Shown here: positions 45,301 through 58,200 of the stretch, in pieces
Layout of the letters: each line of letters begins with the position of its first letter
Numbering within the stretch: position 1 is the stretch's first letter
Assembly (NCBI GenBank): GCA_002118135.1
Contig: BDIU01000058.1
Span: 186,001 to 250,000, forward strand
Direction of reading: 5' to 3'
From: Trebouxia sp. TZW2008
Lineage: Eukaryota > Chlorophyta > Trebouxiophyceae > Trebouxiales > Trebouxiaceae
Length of the DNA stretch: 64,000 nt
Notes under the pieces: model-generated
What the model saw: only the letters and a program-made list of their open reading frames with translations
Told to the model about the DNA's origin: nothing
The model's database searches: none
Translations under genes and position numbers: made by a program

Positions 45301-45419
45301 TAGCAAACAATGTGGTGTCGGCAAACGGAATTGCAGCAAATGGGGCATCATCAAAAAACAGCTCAGATGTCAATGGTGCAGGCGTGCAACACAACCAAGA
45401 GATCTTGAGGGAAGTGTAA
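39380..45419 (+). CDS. Cys/Met-metabolism PLP-dependent enzyme (cystathionine gamma-synthase/lyase family), 8 exons, 536 aa
   Basis: A trans-sulfuration family enzyme, acting on cystathionine, homoserine esters or methionine; the exact reaction cannot be told from sequence alone. Exons: 39380-39712, 40310-40561, 40896-41026, 41582-41693, 42640-42789, 43289-43426, 43907-44011, 45030-45419; 1611 nt, all phases consistent. The first 50 residues are Ser/Arg-rich and look like a plastid transit peptide. Family motifs: HIETEAVHVGDHEH, PIFQSATYLFDGDTAKGKA, RCNNTPNHHALAAKVAALEN, VTSSGMTAISTTILTLL, SISNPLLEMPDF and VIDNTFASP. The PLP-binding lysine is in SATKYLNGHSDVIAGS (about Lys254). LLQRGLKTLPLRVRQQ and IANGLIRLACGIEASEDLI complete the fold. 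After residue about 445 there is an unusual tail of about 90 residues rich in Ala, Ser and Asn with a repeating SANGASANG pattern. Almost every intron holds exon copies. Confidence 0.88.
39925..40263 (+). repeat. Two upstream copies of PLP-enzyme exon 2
   Basis: Copies at about 39927-40069 and 40115-40259 encode ALAAKVAALENTEDAMVTSS and on to HMLVQTSLWG, then gtatctag. The intact exon starts at 40310. The second copy and its upstream flank (tagtgacagcgatgaattgc) are nearly identical to the intact exon, so this duplication is recent. Confidence 0.85.
41105..41245 (+). repeat. Two downstream copies of the 3' end of PLP-enzyme exon 3
   Basis: The exon end, gctagcccagccattttcag|gtgggc, recurs as tagctgagccatcttcag|gtgggc (about 41111) and aagcctagctgtcttcatgtgagc (about 41219). 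Both keep or nearly keep the donor; the second has lost CAG|GT to CATGT. Confidence 0.65.
41447..41505 (+). repeat. Upstream copy of PLP-enzyme exon 4
   Basis: gctgcag|gccagcagacctgggctt, as at the intact exon (41582). The copy reads PADLGFDVVCERATTF then stop, so the lysine motif SATKY is destroyed. Confidence 0.8.
42350..42570 (+). repeat. Two upstream copies of PLP-enzyme exon 5
   Basis: Copies at about 42349-42415 and 42496-42556 resemble ttcaacaccaagctagccca and the LGGTLDPHACFLL-encoding region of the intact exon (42640). Both diverge before RGLKTLP. Period about 145 bp. Confidence 0.75.
42945..43220 (+). repeat. Two upstream copies of PLP-enzyme exon 6
   Basis: Copies at about 42955-43010 and 43149-43205 match gtgtaccctgccctgccaga and ccatgcctacttccccagag of the intact exon (43289-43426; VVYPALPDHAYFPRV). 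Confidence 0.75.
43555..43620 (+). repeat. Downstream copy of PLP-enzyme exon 6 end
   Basis: Encodes FELTGGAAAADLMCQ followed by GTATGC, identical in protein to the 3' end of exon 6 at 43426, about 180 bp downstream. Confidence 0.85.
44215..44295 (+). repeat. Downstream copy of PLP-enzyme exon 7 end
   Basis: Encodes ESLITRPAATTHAMMTEAER plus K and a GTAATC donor, the same as the 3' part of exon 7 (43907-44011). The 5' part of the exon (SLKIPLVAVSLGG) is absent. Confidence 0.85.
44565..44945 (+). repeat. Upstream copies of PLP-enzyme exon 8 start
   Basis: gttgcag|ag-type starts near 44570, 44713 and 44883 precede sequence similar to RCGIANGLIRLACGIEASED of the intact exon (45030). The 44883 copy is closest (FGIADGLIRLACGIEATE). 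Confidence 0.7.
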
Positions 45420-46789
45420 GATCAACGTGGCTGTGTCACAATGTACAAAAGAGTGATGCCAAGTATGCACTACAGTGGATGTTCACACTAGGTACACAGT
45501 GTTCAAGAGACAGGTTTGCAAGCAGCAATATTGGGCTGCCTCTGTAAACAGAGGCCTCCGTTATGACGCCAACTTCGTAGACTTTTTTTCTAGGTTTGGT
45601 CATACTGAAAAGCATTTGCTGCTGTTGCTAGATGTGCAGCATGAACAGAATACCTTGTTGTACGAGGATTGCAGTGCTACATGATACCGTCTGAAGTCCT
45701 GAGACAATTGTGTACAAAAGCAATGGTAGTGTGTGTTTCTGGTGAGTGCATGCGTTTCCAGGAGCAGCAAATTCTCTTACAGCCTTGTAACAGCAGGAAC
45801 TGTTGCTCAGCACGAGCTGTCTGTCAAATCAAAGATCATGGATCAAGGCCTGTAGAAAGACTGTGCGCCGGACTTTTTGCATGCAGGCGACATGTGTGAA
45901 CAAATCAAGGCGCAAACAAGGTGAATGCTGGAGACAAAGCGATGTAGCGTCAAGCACTTCAGCACATCAAAGCACAGGCAATCAAAATTGTGCCTCCAGA
46001 TGTACATGTCGTTCGAGTAAAAGATCCTACTAGAACTGCATGTCGGAAGAAAAGCATAGCCACCATGAACTGTTATTAGCTATGAGTTGCAGCAGTCAAC
46101 TACTATTTGCTAGGTAATCAACAGAAAAGGCACTATGTCACAATCACACGTCCAACCCTGACATGAAATCGATTTGTCCGTAACAAGACACTTGCCAACA
46201 AAACAAACATAATTCTTAACCCACCAAACTGTACTAGACCATGCACGATACATGGGACCTGCGTACATTAGGTACATACTGAGTCTGATCTAACCACATG
46301 ACTTGACAGTGTATGACCTGAAGGGAGCCATCATGAGTGAAACACACTCAATCATAGATCTCCAGGTCTGCAATAAATCATTGAGCTGCGGACGCTTGCA
46401 TGGGGTTTCTACAGCGAAGGCAACAGGCTTGAGTCGCAAAATCTATTTCTGCTGGTGACCTACAGCAGTGCAGCAGAACACAGAAAGCTGAGCATGATCT
46501 AATCCTGATCACATGGATGATCGAGGTGAGTGGGCGGGGATCACCCTGAGGGACCCTAAGGAGGCTATCCTGAACTGATGTAGACGGATCAAACGTGTTT
46601 TTGCTGCTGGCTGTAGATACAGAGTGGTGCCTGATTGCAAATACCTTGGTTTGTTGTTGCCTCTAGGTACAGAATGGCGCTTGGTGCAGAGACGCTTTGT
46701 TTGTTTTGCTGACTGGTCAAATAGACGGCTATATAAAGGACCTGGCACTAGGACCTTTTGTTTCTTCTGCCGAAAGGCCAGAAAGACGG
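45420..46789. other. Convergent intergenic region
   Basis: No gene recognised between the PLP enzyme (+) and the first glycosyltransferase (-). A degenerate direct repeat lies at about 46720-46810 (agacggctatataaaggacc against agacggctacattaggacct). Confidence 0.45.
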
Positions 46790-48281
46790 CTACATTAGGA
46801 CCTGGCAGTAGACGTCATTGCTGCTATGGGACGCAACATTTGGGCAATGCTCTTGCATGAGATCGCTGAAGACGGAGGGGCGAGGAATACAGGCCTCTTT
46901 CCACATGTTGTGGTAAATGTGAACTGCCCAGAACTCCTCGTCGTGGAAGTCAAACATGTTGTCGCTGGGTAGGCTACTCAGAGCCTGGATTGTGTTTGCC
47001 CAGCTTAGTGGGGCCAATCTCACAACAGGCAACAGACCCACACCCTCACACTCGGATCTGGCTGCTGCGTGATCAGCGCAAAGTAGCCTGTTGTAGAGTG
47101 TTGACACAAGGCGAGGTCCATTGAAGCCCCAGAGATTGCCTGCAAACAGGTCAGCAGATTTTGAGACGGGCATTCATGGTGTTTTGCACCTTGCAGTTAT
47201 GAATGATTGAAGAGCAATGCAGCATTGTGCTGTGGAGTTTTCAGCGCGAGATCAAGTGGGTATGGGGTCAGAATGTCACAGGGCCATGGCCAAAGAAGAG
47301 CAATGCTTTGCTGCTTGCATCGCAAAATGTATCAACAAACCACAAGATGGTGACATAGGCACAAGATGGTGCTCACGAAGGCTTATGTGTGCATGCATTG
47401 ATCAAGACAACACCACATCAGTGTAGCATTGTGCTGTGGAAAATTGAGCAAGAGGCTGAGTGGCTTCGGTGAATGCAGTAGAGCAACGACCAATGCTTTG
47501 CTGGATGGCTTACAAGGTGTATGAGTACTGTAGTCATGAGCAAGCTCCACGAAGGAGGCAAAATGCTGGGTCGAGGTGATCAGGCAACTTTTACAATGCA
47601 GGGCTGCTCACCGTTGAATTCAAGCGCAAAGGCATTCATGAGCTGCCACATGAATGGGTGCTTTGGAGGGAAATTCAAGTAGGCGTTGTTTAGCCAGAAC
47701 TCTGGGCCGCATTCTTCGCTGGTGCATTGCATAGATAGAGCACCCTCTGATGAGAAGACCTTGTCTTGCAAAGGTATTATGTCCAGATCAAGATACGCTC
47801 CGCCGTTCTTGTAGATTGCTGCCAACCGCAAAGCATTGGCAATGTTTTGCTGTCTGAAAACAGCTGAGGCCAATTCTGGTGACTCTAGCCAATGCTGTAA
47901 AGGGGTATTGGCAAGGCAGCTGGCTACGTCAACAACTCGTCCGGGATTGGGCAGGCGTGACGGCCAACTGAGTGCAAATTGCTCAACATCGTCTGTCAGC
48001 ACGATGACGCTGTCGTTGCCTTGCTTGAGCATAGAGCTCTCCACCGCGCAGTTCAACCATGGTGTCCGAACTGTCGTGCCGTATAGCGCTGTGAAGATTA
48101 CTTTGCTGCCAACGTAACCGCAGGCTAAATCAACAGACGCTGCGTTGCCTGGGGGCGCCTCCAAATGATGTCGGGTGTGCGTCTGAAAAGTTGCCTCGCC
48201 TAAGACCAATCGCACGCACAGCCACAAAAAGCCGAGTTGAGTGACCGAACGGCGTTTGCTTGCCCTACCTGCGTGCAACAA
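46790..48281 (-). CDS. A4GALT-like glycosyltransferase (GT32 / DXD sugar-binding family), paralogue 1
   Basis: Transfers a sugar from a nucleotide donor, probably in the secretory pathway. Exon 47612-48281 joins in phase to 46790-47139 (stop at 46790). Motifs: RQQNIANALRLAAIYKNGGA, then the metal-binding LDLDIIPL (DXD), WLNNAYLNFPPKHPFMW and WGFNGPRLVSTLYNRLL; the last resembles the C-terminal alpha-1,4-galactosyltransferase domain. A hydrophobic stretch, LGFLWLCVRLVLG, could be the signal anchor. No in-frame ATG precedes it. A probable acceptor (cgcag|gtaggg) lies at about 48271, so a short 5' exon upstream is likely and the boundary at 48281 is only the limit of the open frame. The paralogue at 60392-61767 has an intron at the same place. 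Confidence 0.78.
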
Positions 48282-48289
48282 GTGAGTCG

Positions 48290-49200
48290 GTCAAGCCCCA
48301 CACTGGGATACTGCAATTTCAAAAAGCGCGTGACCGGCACACGACGTGAGAAAAGCACTGCTTGCAGGGAGATCGCTCACCCAAGGGCTGCATCTACAAG
48401 GGACAGCACCTCGTAGATCATCCGGCACTCACAGAGACCGCCAGTTTGACGTTGCGGGCTTGGCGATGTCGAGCGCAAGTGCAAAGGCGGTTTGATGGAG
48501 AGCGCCAGCCCAGCAGGGTACGTCACAAGTGCGCTAATCAACAGCGGGGGTTGATGGGTCTGGCTTCCCCAACTTCCTTTTCGCGTGAAAATGCAGAGAC
48601 TTTGCTCGTTTTTGGGACGATCTCATCGTATGTCCCCTTTTCGGGATCACATGCAAGATTTTAACCCCTATCTGGTCGAAAAACAGATCAGGTAAATTAC
48701 CACATCTTAGCTAAACTAGCACCCGGCCTGCTTAAATAGTTGAACTTGAATAGCGGCGATCGTCTTTTGCGCCAAATCAAGTGTAAAATCGTCAATCAAT
48801 CATTCTAACTGCCAAATTTTACCTTCGATGCTAGCAGGCGCTGCTTCCAACAACAGTTTCTCATGATCGCAATATGGATGCCACGCAATTCCTAAGGGTT
48901 CCTTACGCAAAGAAGAAGATGTGTCCAGCTTCTACCTGGGGACTGTGTGGTAGCAATAGGCTCTACTGCTTTCGACTGAAAGCAGGCGTGCTTGCGCCAA
49001 AAGAGACGAGTTGATGATCATTTGATCTAGATGAGTATCACATGTTGCCAAGTTGTGTCACAAAGATGACCCTGTTTGGTCTCTGGGCGAAACTTGGTTG
49101 TGATGAGCATGCTATCATGGTCAGGATGGTGGTCAAACTTTACAAACAAGCTTGATTACGAACAAGCAGGTGCCCACGCGCGCTTCAAAATAGCAACAGA
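48290..49200. other. Intergenic region, no gene seen
   Basis: Probably includes the 5' exon and promoter of glycosyltransferase paralogue 1 and the 3' UTR of the coiled-coil gene. No convincing coding frame or repeat. Confidence 0.35.
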
Positions 49201-52200
49201 CTAAGCCTCTTCAGCATCTGATTCACTGCTTTCTGGCAAAAGACTCAACAGGGCAGCAAATGGCTGAGCTGAAGCCTGCTTGAATGCAACTCTGTCCACA
49301 TTTGCTGCCATTCTGTCTACTGTGACTGCTGCAGGCTGCAAGTTTTGCTTTGACATTGCATCTGAGCCCAATTTGGTACCACTGACAGCACATGCAGCAG
49401 CTTGGCTGGCAGGCACTGCATAACGACTGTGCACGTTTTGCATTGGCACGGTTCGTATGAAAGAGCCCTTCTGGCCAGCAAACCCCCCTGATGTGTTGGG
49501 GCTGACAGGCGTCTGCTGGTGAGCGTTTTGGCTCCAGGGTGACTTTGCTGTAGGTGAGACAACTGTGCTGCGCACTACTGTGCTGTCACACATTGGACTG
49601 TAAGGCTTCAGCACAGGCGCTGTTGAGCGCTGCTCCTGGTTGTGTGCTCTGCAGTGGACAAAGCGGGTTGAGATCACAGACATAGAAACAGGCACAGGAC
49701 CAAACCGGACGGGGACAGTGGATTGCTCCAGTACCTAGCTGGGCCTGCTGAGCCTGTTCAGCACATGTGTAGAATGAACATGAAACATGAATGAACAGGC
49801 ATGGTCAACAGCAGCAATTTAAGTGCCATTCAGCGCACTCATGCCGTTGTGTTTGCATAGTTGCAGGTCATAGTTTTTGCAATCATGGATGTGCTCAGTC
49901 ATCAAATGGAAGCAAACAGTCAGCAGATACAAACCAAACTGGCTGTTGCAGGTGCTACTGTTTGCTGGGACAAAAGAAAGAGATCTCCCTGTCACCAGCC
50001 ACACCTTCAAAACAAAAGTTCATCTGCTGGATTTGCTAGTTGTCACAGCCCACTCGCCTTCTGATGCTGGATGACAGACTAATCTAGCAAGCCCTTCATC
50101 AGCTGGCTTAGCCATGCGAATGCACTCAACTCAAGCCTAGCGTGCTGAGAGCGAGAAGCAGGTGCGCATCAAACATCACTGTTGCAAGACATGCTGTACT
50201 GAGTTGCCGTTGCCTGTTGAAGTTGGGTTACAGACTAGTGTGGTGGACCTGCGGCAATTGGCACAGTCGTGACAATGCAACAGCTTGACTTCTTCCAGCT
50301 TCAGCTGAGACGGCTTGCACTTGCCTGTTGGTGTTGGGTGACAGACTAGCACGGCGAGCTTTCTGCCTTGCAGACCAGCTGCTCCTTGGACTGGCTGAGC
50401 TTTGCAGGGCAGTCAGCACCCGGCGTGGTGACTCACGCCACCCTGCCTCCTCTTCATCAGAGTCTGAGGCTCCTCCTGCCTGCATAATAGAACTACAGTC
50501 AGGTGTCATCATAGCCCTTGTCTGTTAATGCTGGGTAACAGACTAGTTTGTTGAGCCTTCTGTCTTGCAGACCAGCTGCCTCTCGGGCTGGCTGAGCTCT
50601 GTAGGGTTGTCAGCACTCGGAGTGGCAACTCACGCCACCCTGCCTCCGCTTCTTCAGAGTCTGAGGCTCTGCCTGCCTGGATAAGAACACAACATGCTCT
50701 TGACGTAATGACTATTGTTCTCTAAAAGGCAAACTGGCTGTACATTGAGGTCCTCAGTCACAGATCACATTGCAATCAAAGTGATTGATTCCTAAGTGAA
50801 TTTTCCTCACAAGACCAATGTCTTTAGCTGAAACCTGGCCACATCTGTGGATGCTGTCTTTGGACTTGCAGAACTCTCACCTGGGAGCCCTCTTGATACG
50901 CATGCTTGACCTGCGCTCACAGCTTCAAGTGGGCACTGACAGCATGACAACGCAACAGCCAGCCAAAAGTCTGGCCAGAACCGGAAACGCTGTCTTTGGA
51001 TCTGAATTGGCATTGTGACACTCACCAAGGAGCTCTGTTGACGGACATATTTGACCTAGAGTGGCAGCTTTGAGCGAAGAATGACAGCATGACAACTCAT
51101 CAGCCCGCCTCAAGCCTAGCCAGAACTGGGCATGTCATCTGAAAGCTGGTTTCGCATTGTAACACTCACCACGGAGCTCTGTTGACGGACATGCTTGACC
51201 TGCGCTCACAGCTTCAAGTGGGCACTGACAGCATGACGACGCAACAGCCAGCCAAAAGTCTGGCCAGAACTGAAAACGCTGTTTTTGGATCTGGATTGGC
51301 ATTGAAATACCCACCAGGGAGCTCTGCTGACGGACATGCTTGACCTGGGCTAAGAGCTTTGAGTGAGCACTGGCAGCCTCTTGTGCCTGTTGTGCAGCTC
51401 GCGCCTTGTCTTCTGCAGTGGTCTGCCGCTCCAGGGTCAGTTGGGATCGCTCAGCCCACAGCTCTGCCTGAGCTGCTTGCAAAGCAGCTGCCTGCTGCTG
51501 CACCCCTCTGCACAGCACAATCTCTTTCAGGCAAAGAAGAAATGGTAGGCTGTAGGTAAGGTGATTTGGTGCCTGCTGCTCCAGGGTCAGTTGCGACCGC
51601 TCAGCCCACAGCTCTGCCTGAGCTGCTTGCAAAGCAGCTGCCTGCTGCTGCACCCCTCTGCACAACACAGTCTCTTGCAGGCAAAGAAGAAAAGGTAAGC
51701 TGCAGGTGTGGTGCCTGTTGCTCCAGGGTGAGCAGTGAGCGTGAGTACAGCCCACAGCTCTGCTTCAGCTGCTTGCAATGCACTTGCCTGCTGCTGCACG
51801 CTCCTGCTCAACATACGCACTTGCTAGTGAGAGCGTCTACTGCTCCAAGATCTTGCAGCTATAGGATCAGATGAACAGCTTGGCCTATCACTCAGCCTGA
51901 GCTGCTTGCAACGCAGTTGCCTGCTGCACACTCCCGAGGTCAATGCACGCTGCAGGTGTCACAAGTCTGCGGTCAACTTTGAGCGCTCAACTCACATGTC
52001 TGTCTGAGGTGTGTGCTGCTGCGCATATTCAGTAGACTTTCAAAAGTGATACTGACTTTCAAGGGTTCACCATCAGAACAGACTTGTCTCAAGACACGAT
52101 CAACAAGCTGTTGGCCTGCTGAACATATGGTCCTACATCTTACGCCAGGATGATGTGTGTTACACAGCTGTAAGGGCTACTACCTGGTCTGCTCATCAAC

Positions 52201-55200
52201 TTGCTTTGTCTGTTGAGCCAGCTGTTGCTGCTGGCTGTCCAGTTCTGTCCTCTGAACCTCAATGTTCTGCCATGCTGCTGCCACTGCTTCAGATTTGGCC
52301 TGGATCTGCATCAAATGTAAAGCAGTCATGGCATGGGGTGTCCAGCTAACTGAAGTCATGCAGTTAGTCATGCACTCAGGTGACGAAGATTGCATGCAGG
52401 TTAGACGCTGGCTGCAATTCTGACACAAAGCTGTAAACTCTGCAAGGCTGCTGTTTGTGGGCTGTGCCATGGTCAAAGTTTGCAATTGCACGAAGGTTTT
52501 CTGTCTGTTGCTCCGTCCAAAGTATTGCACATGATCTCAAACTCGGTTCTATGCAAACCAATCAGACTATTTGTGCTTTGTGTCACACCTGCTTGCCCAT
52601 CTCAACAAGTGCAGCGCCTTGTTTGGCCATGTGCTCCTTGTCTGCAGCACTGGCCTTCTTCATGTCGTCATGCGCTTGCCGATCAGCCTGCAGCACCTTC
52701 CTGACTTCCCTCAGCTTTGTCTCAGTGTCCTCAGCCTACAGGTTTCAGTATTCTCATGGTTCAGCAAGAGATGTATTACAGGACACACAGAAAGCAAGTG
52801 AAACAGTCTTGCATCTTCTGCATGCCAGCATGAGCTTGCTGGCTGGCTTGCGGCGCCTTCCTGAGGTCCCTCAGCTTTGCCCCAGCGTCCTCAACCAGCA
52901 TGCAGTGAAAGCTGAAAAGTCTCAGCAACAGACAACTACAAGCAGAGAAACAAACAAGAGAAGAAAAAGAAGAGGTGCAGATGGACAGCCATCTGGATTT
53001 CTGCATTTCATGCTGATTGGCTTGCACCACCTCCCTGATCGCCCTCGCGCTGGCCTAAGCGTTATGAACAAGCAGCATTTTTGACAATGCGACACCCTCA
53101 GCAGGGGTGGCAGGAGCAAAAGCAGATGGGCAAAGTCGTGAAGGGGCACCAAAACTGTTTTCTAGAGGGGTTCATGCTCTTACAGTACCTGGCTTGACGC
53201 TAGCTTGGCCCGAGCCTCAAACTCCAGAGCCGCCTTCCTGGCTGCCAGCTCAGCGGCTCTGGCAGATTCCAAAGCTTTGTGGCACTCAGCGCTGTCCTGT
53301 GCCAGCTGCTTCTGCTCATTTGTCACCTGCTGTGACCATGCCTCCCTGCCAACACATATATGGGTAAAATTCTGCTTGCATGGATGCAGATCGTACGCAG
53401 CAGAGGGGTACTGGCCATCTGGATGGGCAAGCAGTCGGAATATGGGATCAGCTGAAGCATTTAACATTGCCCCCTGCCAATGCTTTTGATTCAAGCTTTT
53501 GTCGATAAAGCATTTTGTGCAAGACAAAATGCAGGCCGACGCATTGCAGCAGGTGCTCATCATCCTGTACAGGGGCTATCTCTTTTGTATCAAAAAGCCA
53601 TTGCATCATGTACCGGCAAACATCCTCGTCTTGAGCTGAGGGTTTATGAGCACAGTCAAGGAGCAATGCTGGCCTATTGTGACCTACCGGCAAACATCAC
53701 AGGCAGATGTTGTGAACGAGCAAGACAAAATGACAAGATGAAGACAAAAGCTGATCTGTTGGCAGCCCTCTCTTGGAGCACAGGTGAATATTAATATACT
53801 AATTGAAGCAAACAACCAATGCTGACCTGTCAGCCGCTCGCTGAGTGCGCGCTCTCTGCAAGGCTTCCTGTTCCAACTGCAGCTGCATGCGCACCTGCCC
53901 CAGCTCATCTGCCATCACTGCCTGCATGCATCCCGGAGCATGGCTTTACTCAATCAAGGGGCTTAGTCTGCAGACTGAAAGACCGGTCTTCATTCAATTG
54001 TTGTTGAACAGCCCTCCCACAGTTGTGCTGGAAGCAAACCATACGCAGGTGCTCTTTCAGGATGCAAAATACTTCAGCACTTTCATGTTGATTACTTCTA
54101 TATATGTGTGTGTGTGCGTGTGCAGTCATACACTCATTCAAAACAAATGCATGCCCGCAGGATTCAAGGCAGCCGTGCTGTCGCGACAACGCTCGCTTAT
54201 CTTCTGCCACATCTGTCACCTGGTTTCATACTGACTTTTTTTGCGGTGTGCTTATTTTCTCTTATACAACCAGACAGGAGGTGCTTGCTGGCAGGGTACT
54301 GCAGGCCTGCTGGCGTCACACGGCTTGCTTGTCATGTGCCGCCTGCTTGTCTGCATGAGCGTGTGTATGTCGAGTCATATCTCCATCAAGCACAGAAGCT
54401 TGCCTGCAGGGTGTCAAGCTGGGCCTGCTGGCGCAACAGCGCTGCTTGTCATCTGCTGCATCTGTCACCTGCTTTTGTACTGATTACTTTGTGATGTATG
54501 TGATGAGTCCAAGAAGCTTGCCTGCAGGGTGTCCATGCCCAGGGTTACGCATAGTATGTCGTACAAAAGCTTGCCTGCAGAGTGTCGAGGCGGGCCTGCT
54601 GACGAGATAGGGCTTGTCTGTCTTCTGCAGCATCTGTCACTTGCTTGTCTGCTTGAGCTTTGATGGCTTCCACTGCCTGTTGCAGCTCTGCCTTCAACGC
54701 CATGGCCTCGCTTTGGTGTACAGCTGCAGCGTGCTCCTTCTCTTCCAGCTTCTGTTCCCTGCAAGGCCGGTACATTTTTCAACATCTGCTGTTTGCCTGG
54801 GTCTAGATGCTTTCCACTGCCTGCTGCAGCTCTGCCTTCAATAAGACAGATGAGGCCCTCATTCTGGTGTACAGCTGCTGCTTGCTCCCTCTCCTCAAGC
54901 TTCTGCTCCCTGCAAACCCATGGGACTGGCCTGATGTTTTCGCTTGTTAGTGTGCCTGAGAGCGCAGACTGCATGTGCAGTTACTACTTGCTTATATCAT
55001 CCAATCTGTGTTCCCTGCAGTCATGTGAATTGGTGAAACGATTCCTGCTTGTCTGCTTGAGCCTGTATGGTTGCCACTGCCCGCTACAGCTCTGTCTTCA
55101 ATGCCACAGCCTCACTTTGGTGTACAGCTGCTGCTTGCTCCTTCTCCTCAAGCTTCTGCTCCCTGCACAACCATGGGGCTTGCCTGATGTTGTGGCTTGA

Positions 55201-58200
55201 TAGTGCGCCTGAGAGCACAGACTTCACTTGCAGGTATTGCTTGCTTATAGCATCCAGCTTCTGTTCCCTACAATCCTAAGAACCGGTGAGAATGACACCT
55301 GTTTGTCTGCTTGAGCCTGTATGGTTGCCACTGCCCGCGGCAGATCTGCCTTCAGCATAGCCTTATTTGATGTGCAGCTGCTGCTGCCTCCTTCTCCTCC
55401 AGCTTCTGTTTGCTGCGTTGATCAGGGGCCAACTGATGAATACAGCTGACAGCTGCAGATTTGATGTGCTGTCATGTGTTTGCTCCTGCACTGCTGCTGC
55501 GCAACCTGTCATTGCTGTCTTGGCTGCTGCATGTGCACCAGGTGATCAACGTACACACGCTGTAAAAGCATCACTGTTCTGTTTGAGTCTATTTACATGC
55601 TGCTTTCAGACCTGCTGCAAGCCCTGCATCAGCCGCTGCTTCTTGCAATGGCTGCTACACACAGGAAGCTACACAAGGCATCGCTTTGACACTTACAACA
55701 ATCAGTCTATTGCCCTCATGCCCCTTTCGTTTAGTGCTGCTGAAGATGACAGCTACAGGCAAGCAGCAACACTAGGGACAGTGCTGCACCTGACACTGAG
55801 TCTGTCTTCATGCTGCTTCCAGTCCTGCTGCAAGCGCTGCGACAGCTGCTGCTGCTCCTGCAGGGCCGCCTGCAGCTGCTGCTGCAGCTGAGAGGCCTGC
55901 TGCAAGTCCTGCTTGTTCAGGCTCACAGCTGCCATCTGCTTCTGCATACTGTCCACTTCTGCCTGCAGTATGAGCAAGAGTCATGAGCAGACATTTCGCT
56001 TGTCACGATCAGTACCAAGCTTGCTGCAGGCACAGGCGGGCTCCAAGCTTGTGGCTGGAGTCTGCTTCTGGATGCTGTACGCTCCTGCCTGAAGCACCTT
56101 TTTCATGAAATTGTGCAATTGTCCATGCAAAGGATCAATCACACTGGCATGCAGGCTACTTTCAAGTGGTTGCAGTCTCAAGTCTACAAGGCTTTCACAC
56201 AGGTCAGCATGGAGTGTCCAGACTCACGGCTGTGATCTGCTTTCTCATGCCGTCCACCTCTGCCTGTGAGGCAGTCACTGCTGCTAGGCCTGTTGCAAAG
56301 CATATGCTAGATGGCTTCAGTCTGAGCAAGTAGACTCCAAGCATGCAATATTGCGCCCTGTTGCCATGCCAACACATAAAAATGCATGTGGGGAATGTCA
56401 TTACCACATGCAGCGCCTGTAGCAAATGCAGCCAGCCATGCTGGCTGACTAAAGCATCTAAGCATGTTCTTCTCTACTCTGCAGCCAAATGCATTTGTGA
56501 GTCTGTGTCAGCATGCTGACTGGCTGTACGCAAGCATCTGGAAGCAGCAGCCCACACAAGGCAGGGGCCGTCAACATCAACCGACAGTCACTCTTGTACC
56601 TGCAGCTGTGTGCTCCGCACCTGTGCTGCAGCCAAGCTTGACTGTGCTTGGCGCAACTCAGCGTCTCTGTGGCTCAGCTCAGACGTTTGGCTGCTGCTCT
56701 GCTGTGCCAGCTGATCTTGGGCTGCAGTCAGAGCTGACTTTGCAGCTTCCAGCTCAGATGCCTTCTGATGCAGCTGTGCTGATTGCATACTGGCTTGTTG
56801 AGCGTGCTTCTGCTTTATATCCTGCGGTATACAATCAGTCACCTCAGCAGCTGCCGAAGCACAAGTGAGTCAGCAGAGCGTCAGCACATCTGGCTGATTT
56901 TGATAGAAACAGTAGATGCACTGTGCTGATTGTATACTGGCTTATTGAACAAGCTGGTGCTTGATCAACTGCAAGCTAGACCAGCAGTCAGCAAGCGCTC
57001 AAGCACAAGCGAAACAGAAAGCAAAATTGCTGAACAGTCTTGGTAGAGAGAGTAGCTAATGTGCTGGTTTTCAACAGCAAAGTAGCTGTGTACAGCTTGA
57101 GCTGCCACATGTCAGTCACAGTCAACATGGGGCTTAGTATCCAGTGCGGTCGCAACTGAAGAGTGGTAAAATTTGCAAGCCACAAGAAATGCCTATGCTC
57201 CACGCTCAATGCTGTGCATTACCTGAAGCTGGCTCCTCAGCATCGCCACTTCTCTCTGAGCTTGTGAAAGCTCTGCCTTTGCAGCGTCTGAGCCACCATA
57301 ACTGGCATCCCTCTGCGCCAAGGCCGGCTGCAATCCCATGCCTTGCGGAAGAGGCAAGCTGGGTAGGCCAGATTGCTGCGCAAGCTGCTGATCCCTATCG
57401 CTGGCCTTCCCTTGGGTGTACCCATCATGCATCGCCTCCTGCTGGGGTTGGAGGAGGGGTGCTGCGTGTATGGATGAGGGTTGGGGGAGGGGTGCTGGCT
57501 GCATGCCAACACTGGTTGGTTGCTGCTGCCCAAGCTGCTGAAGGGAGCTGCTGAAACCAGTGAACCCATGCTCTGCTGCTTCAGAGCTGCTTGTGTGTTG
57601 TTTAGCTGCATCTTGTAGAGCAGGGTTCGCTGTAGCGCTAATGGCTGCTGAGATGAGTGCCGCTGCTGAGTTGGGTGCCACAGCTGGGTCAGCTGTGGTG
57701 GCAAGGCGCTGCTGGGTCAACAGAGGGCTGCTGCTTTGCCATGAATCAGCAGCTGCTGCAGAGCTGGAACGAGCCTGGCTTAAGGGCTGATACAGTGCAG
57801 CCCTTCTGCCTGCAGATGCTGTCTGTCTGGACGCCCTGGGCCTGAAAGACACACAGCGGTGAATGACTTTCTTGCTGAGCACTACTATTTTGCATACAGT
57901 CTTGTCAAATACTGATGTTTCCAAGTCTGCATCACTGCTAAGCAGTGTTTGCTTCTAAGCAGCATTGATCATAAGCAGATTCCACAGTTGTGGCATTGGA
58001 TGCAGAGTAACCATCAGCATACAACTCAAACAAGCTTGAACTTGTCTTGAATGGAACCTATCCTTCTCATGGCATCAGGTACAGTTGGCGCGCTGACGGT
58101 GATAACCAAGCTTAGCCAATGCATATAGGAGCAGAGGAATGGCAACTCACTGCATGTCTGCTCCTCCAATGATATCCAGAAGGTCATCGCCTTCATCTGA

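Noticed and set aside
48281..48281. Start codon of glycosyltransferase paralogue 1 at the limit of the open frame
   Set aside because: The codon there is TTG, preceded by an acceptor-like sequence, so the true ATG is probably in an unseen upstream exon.
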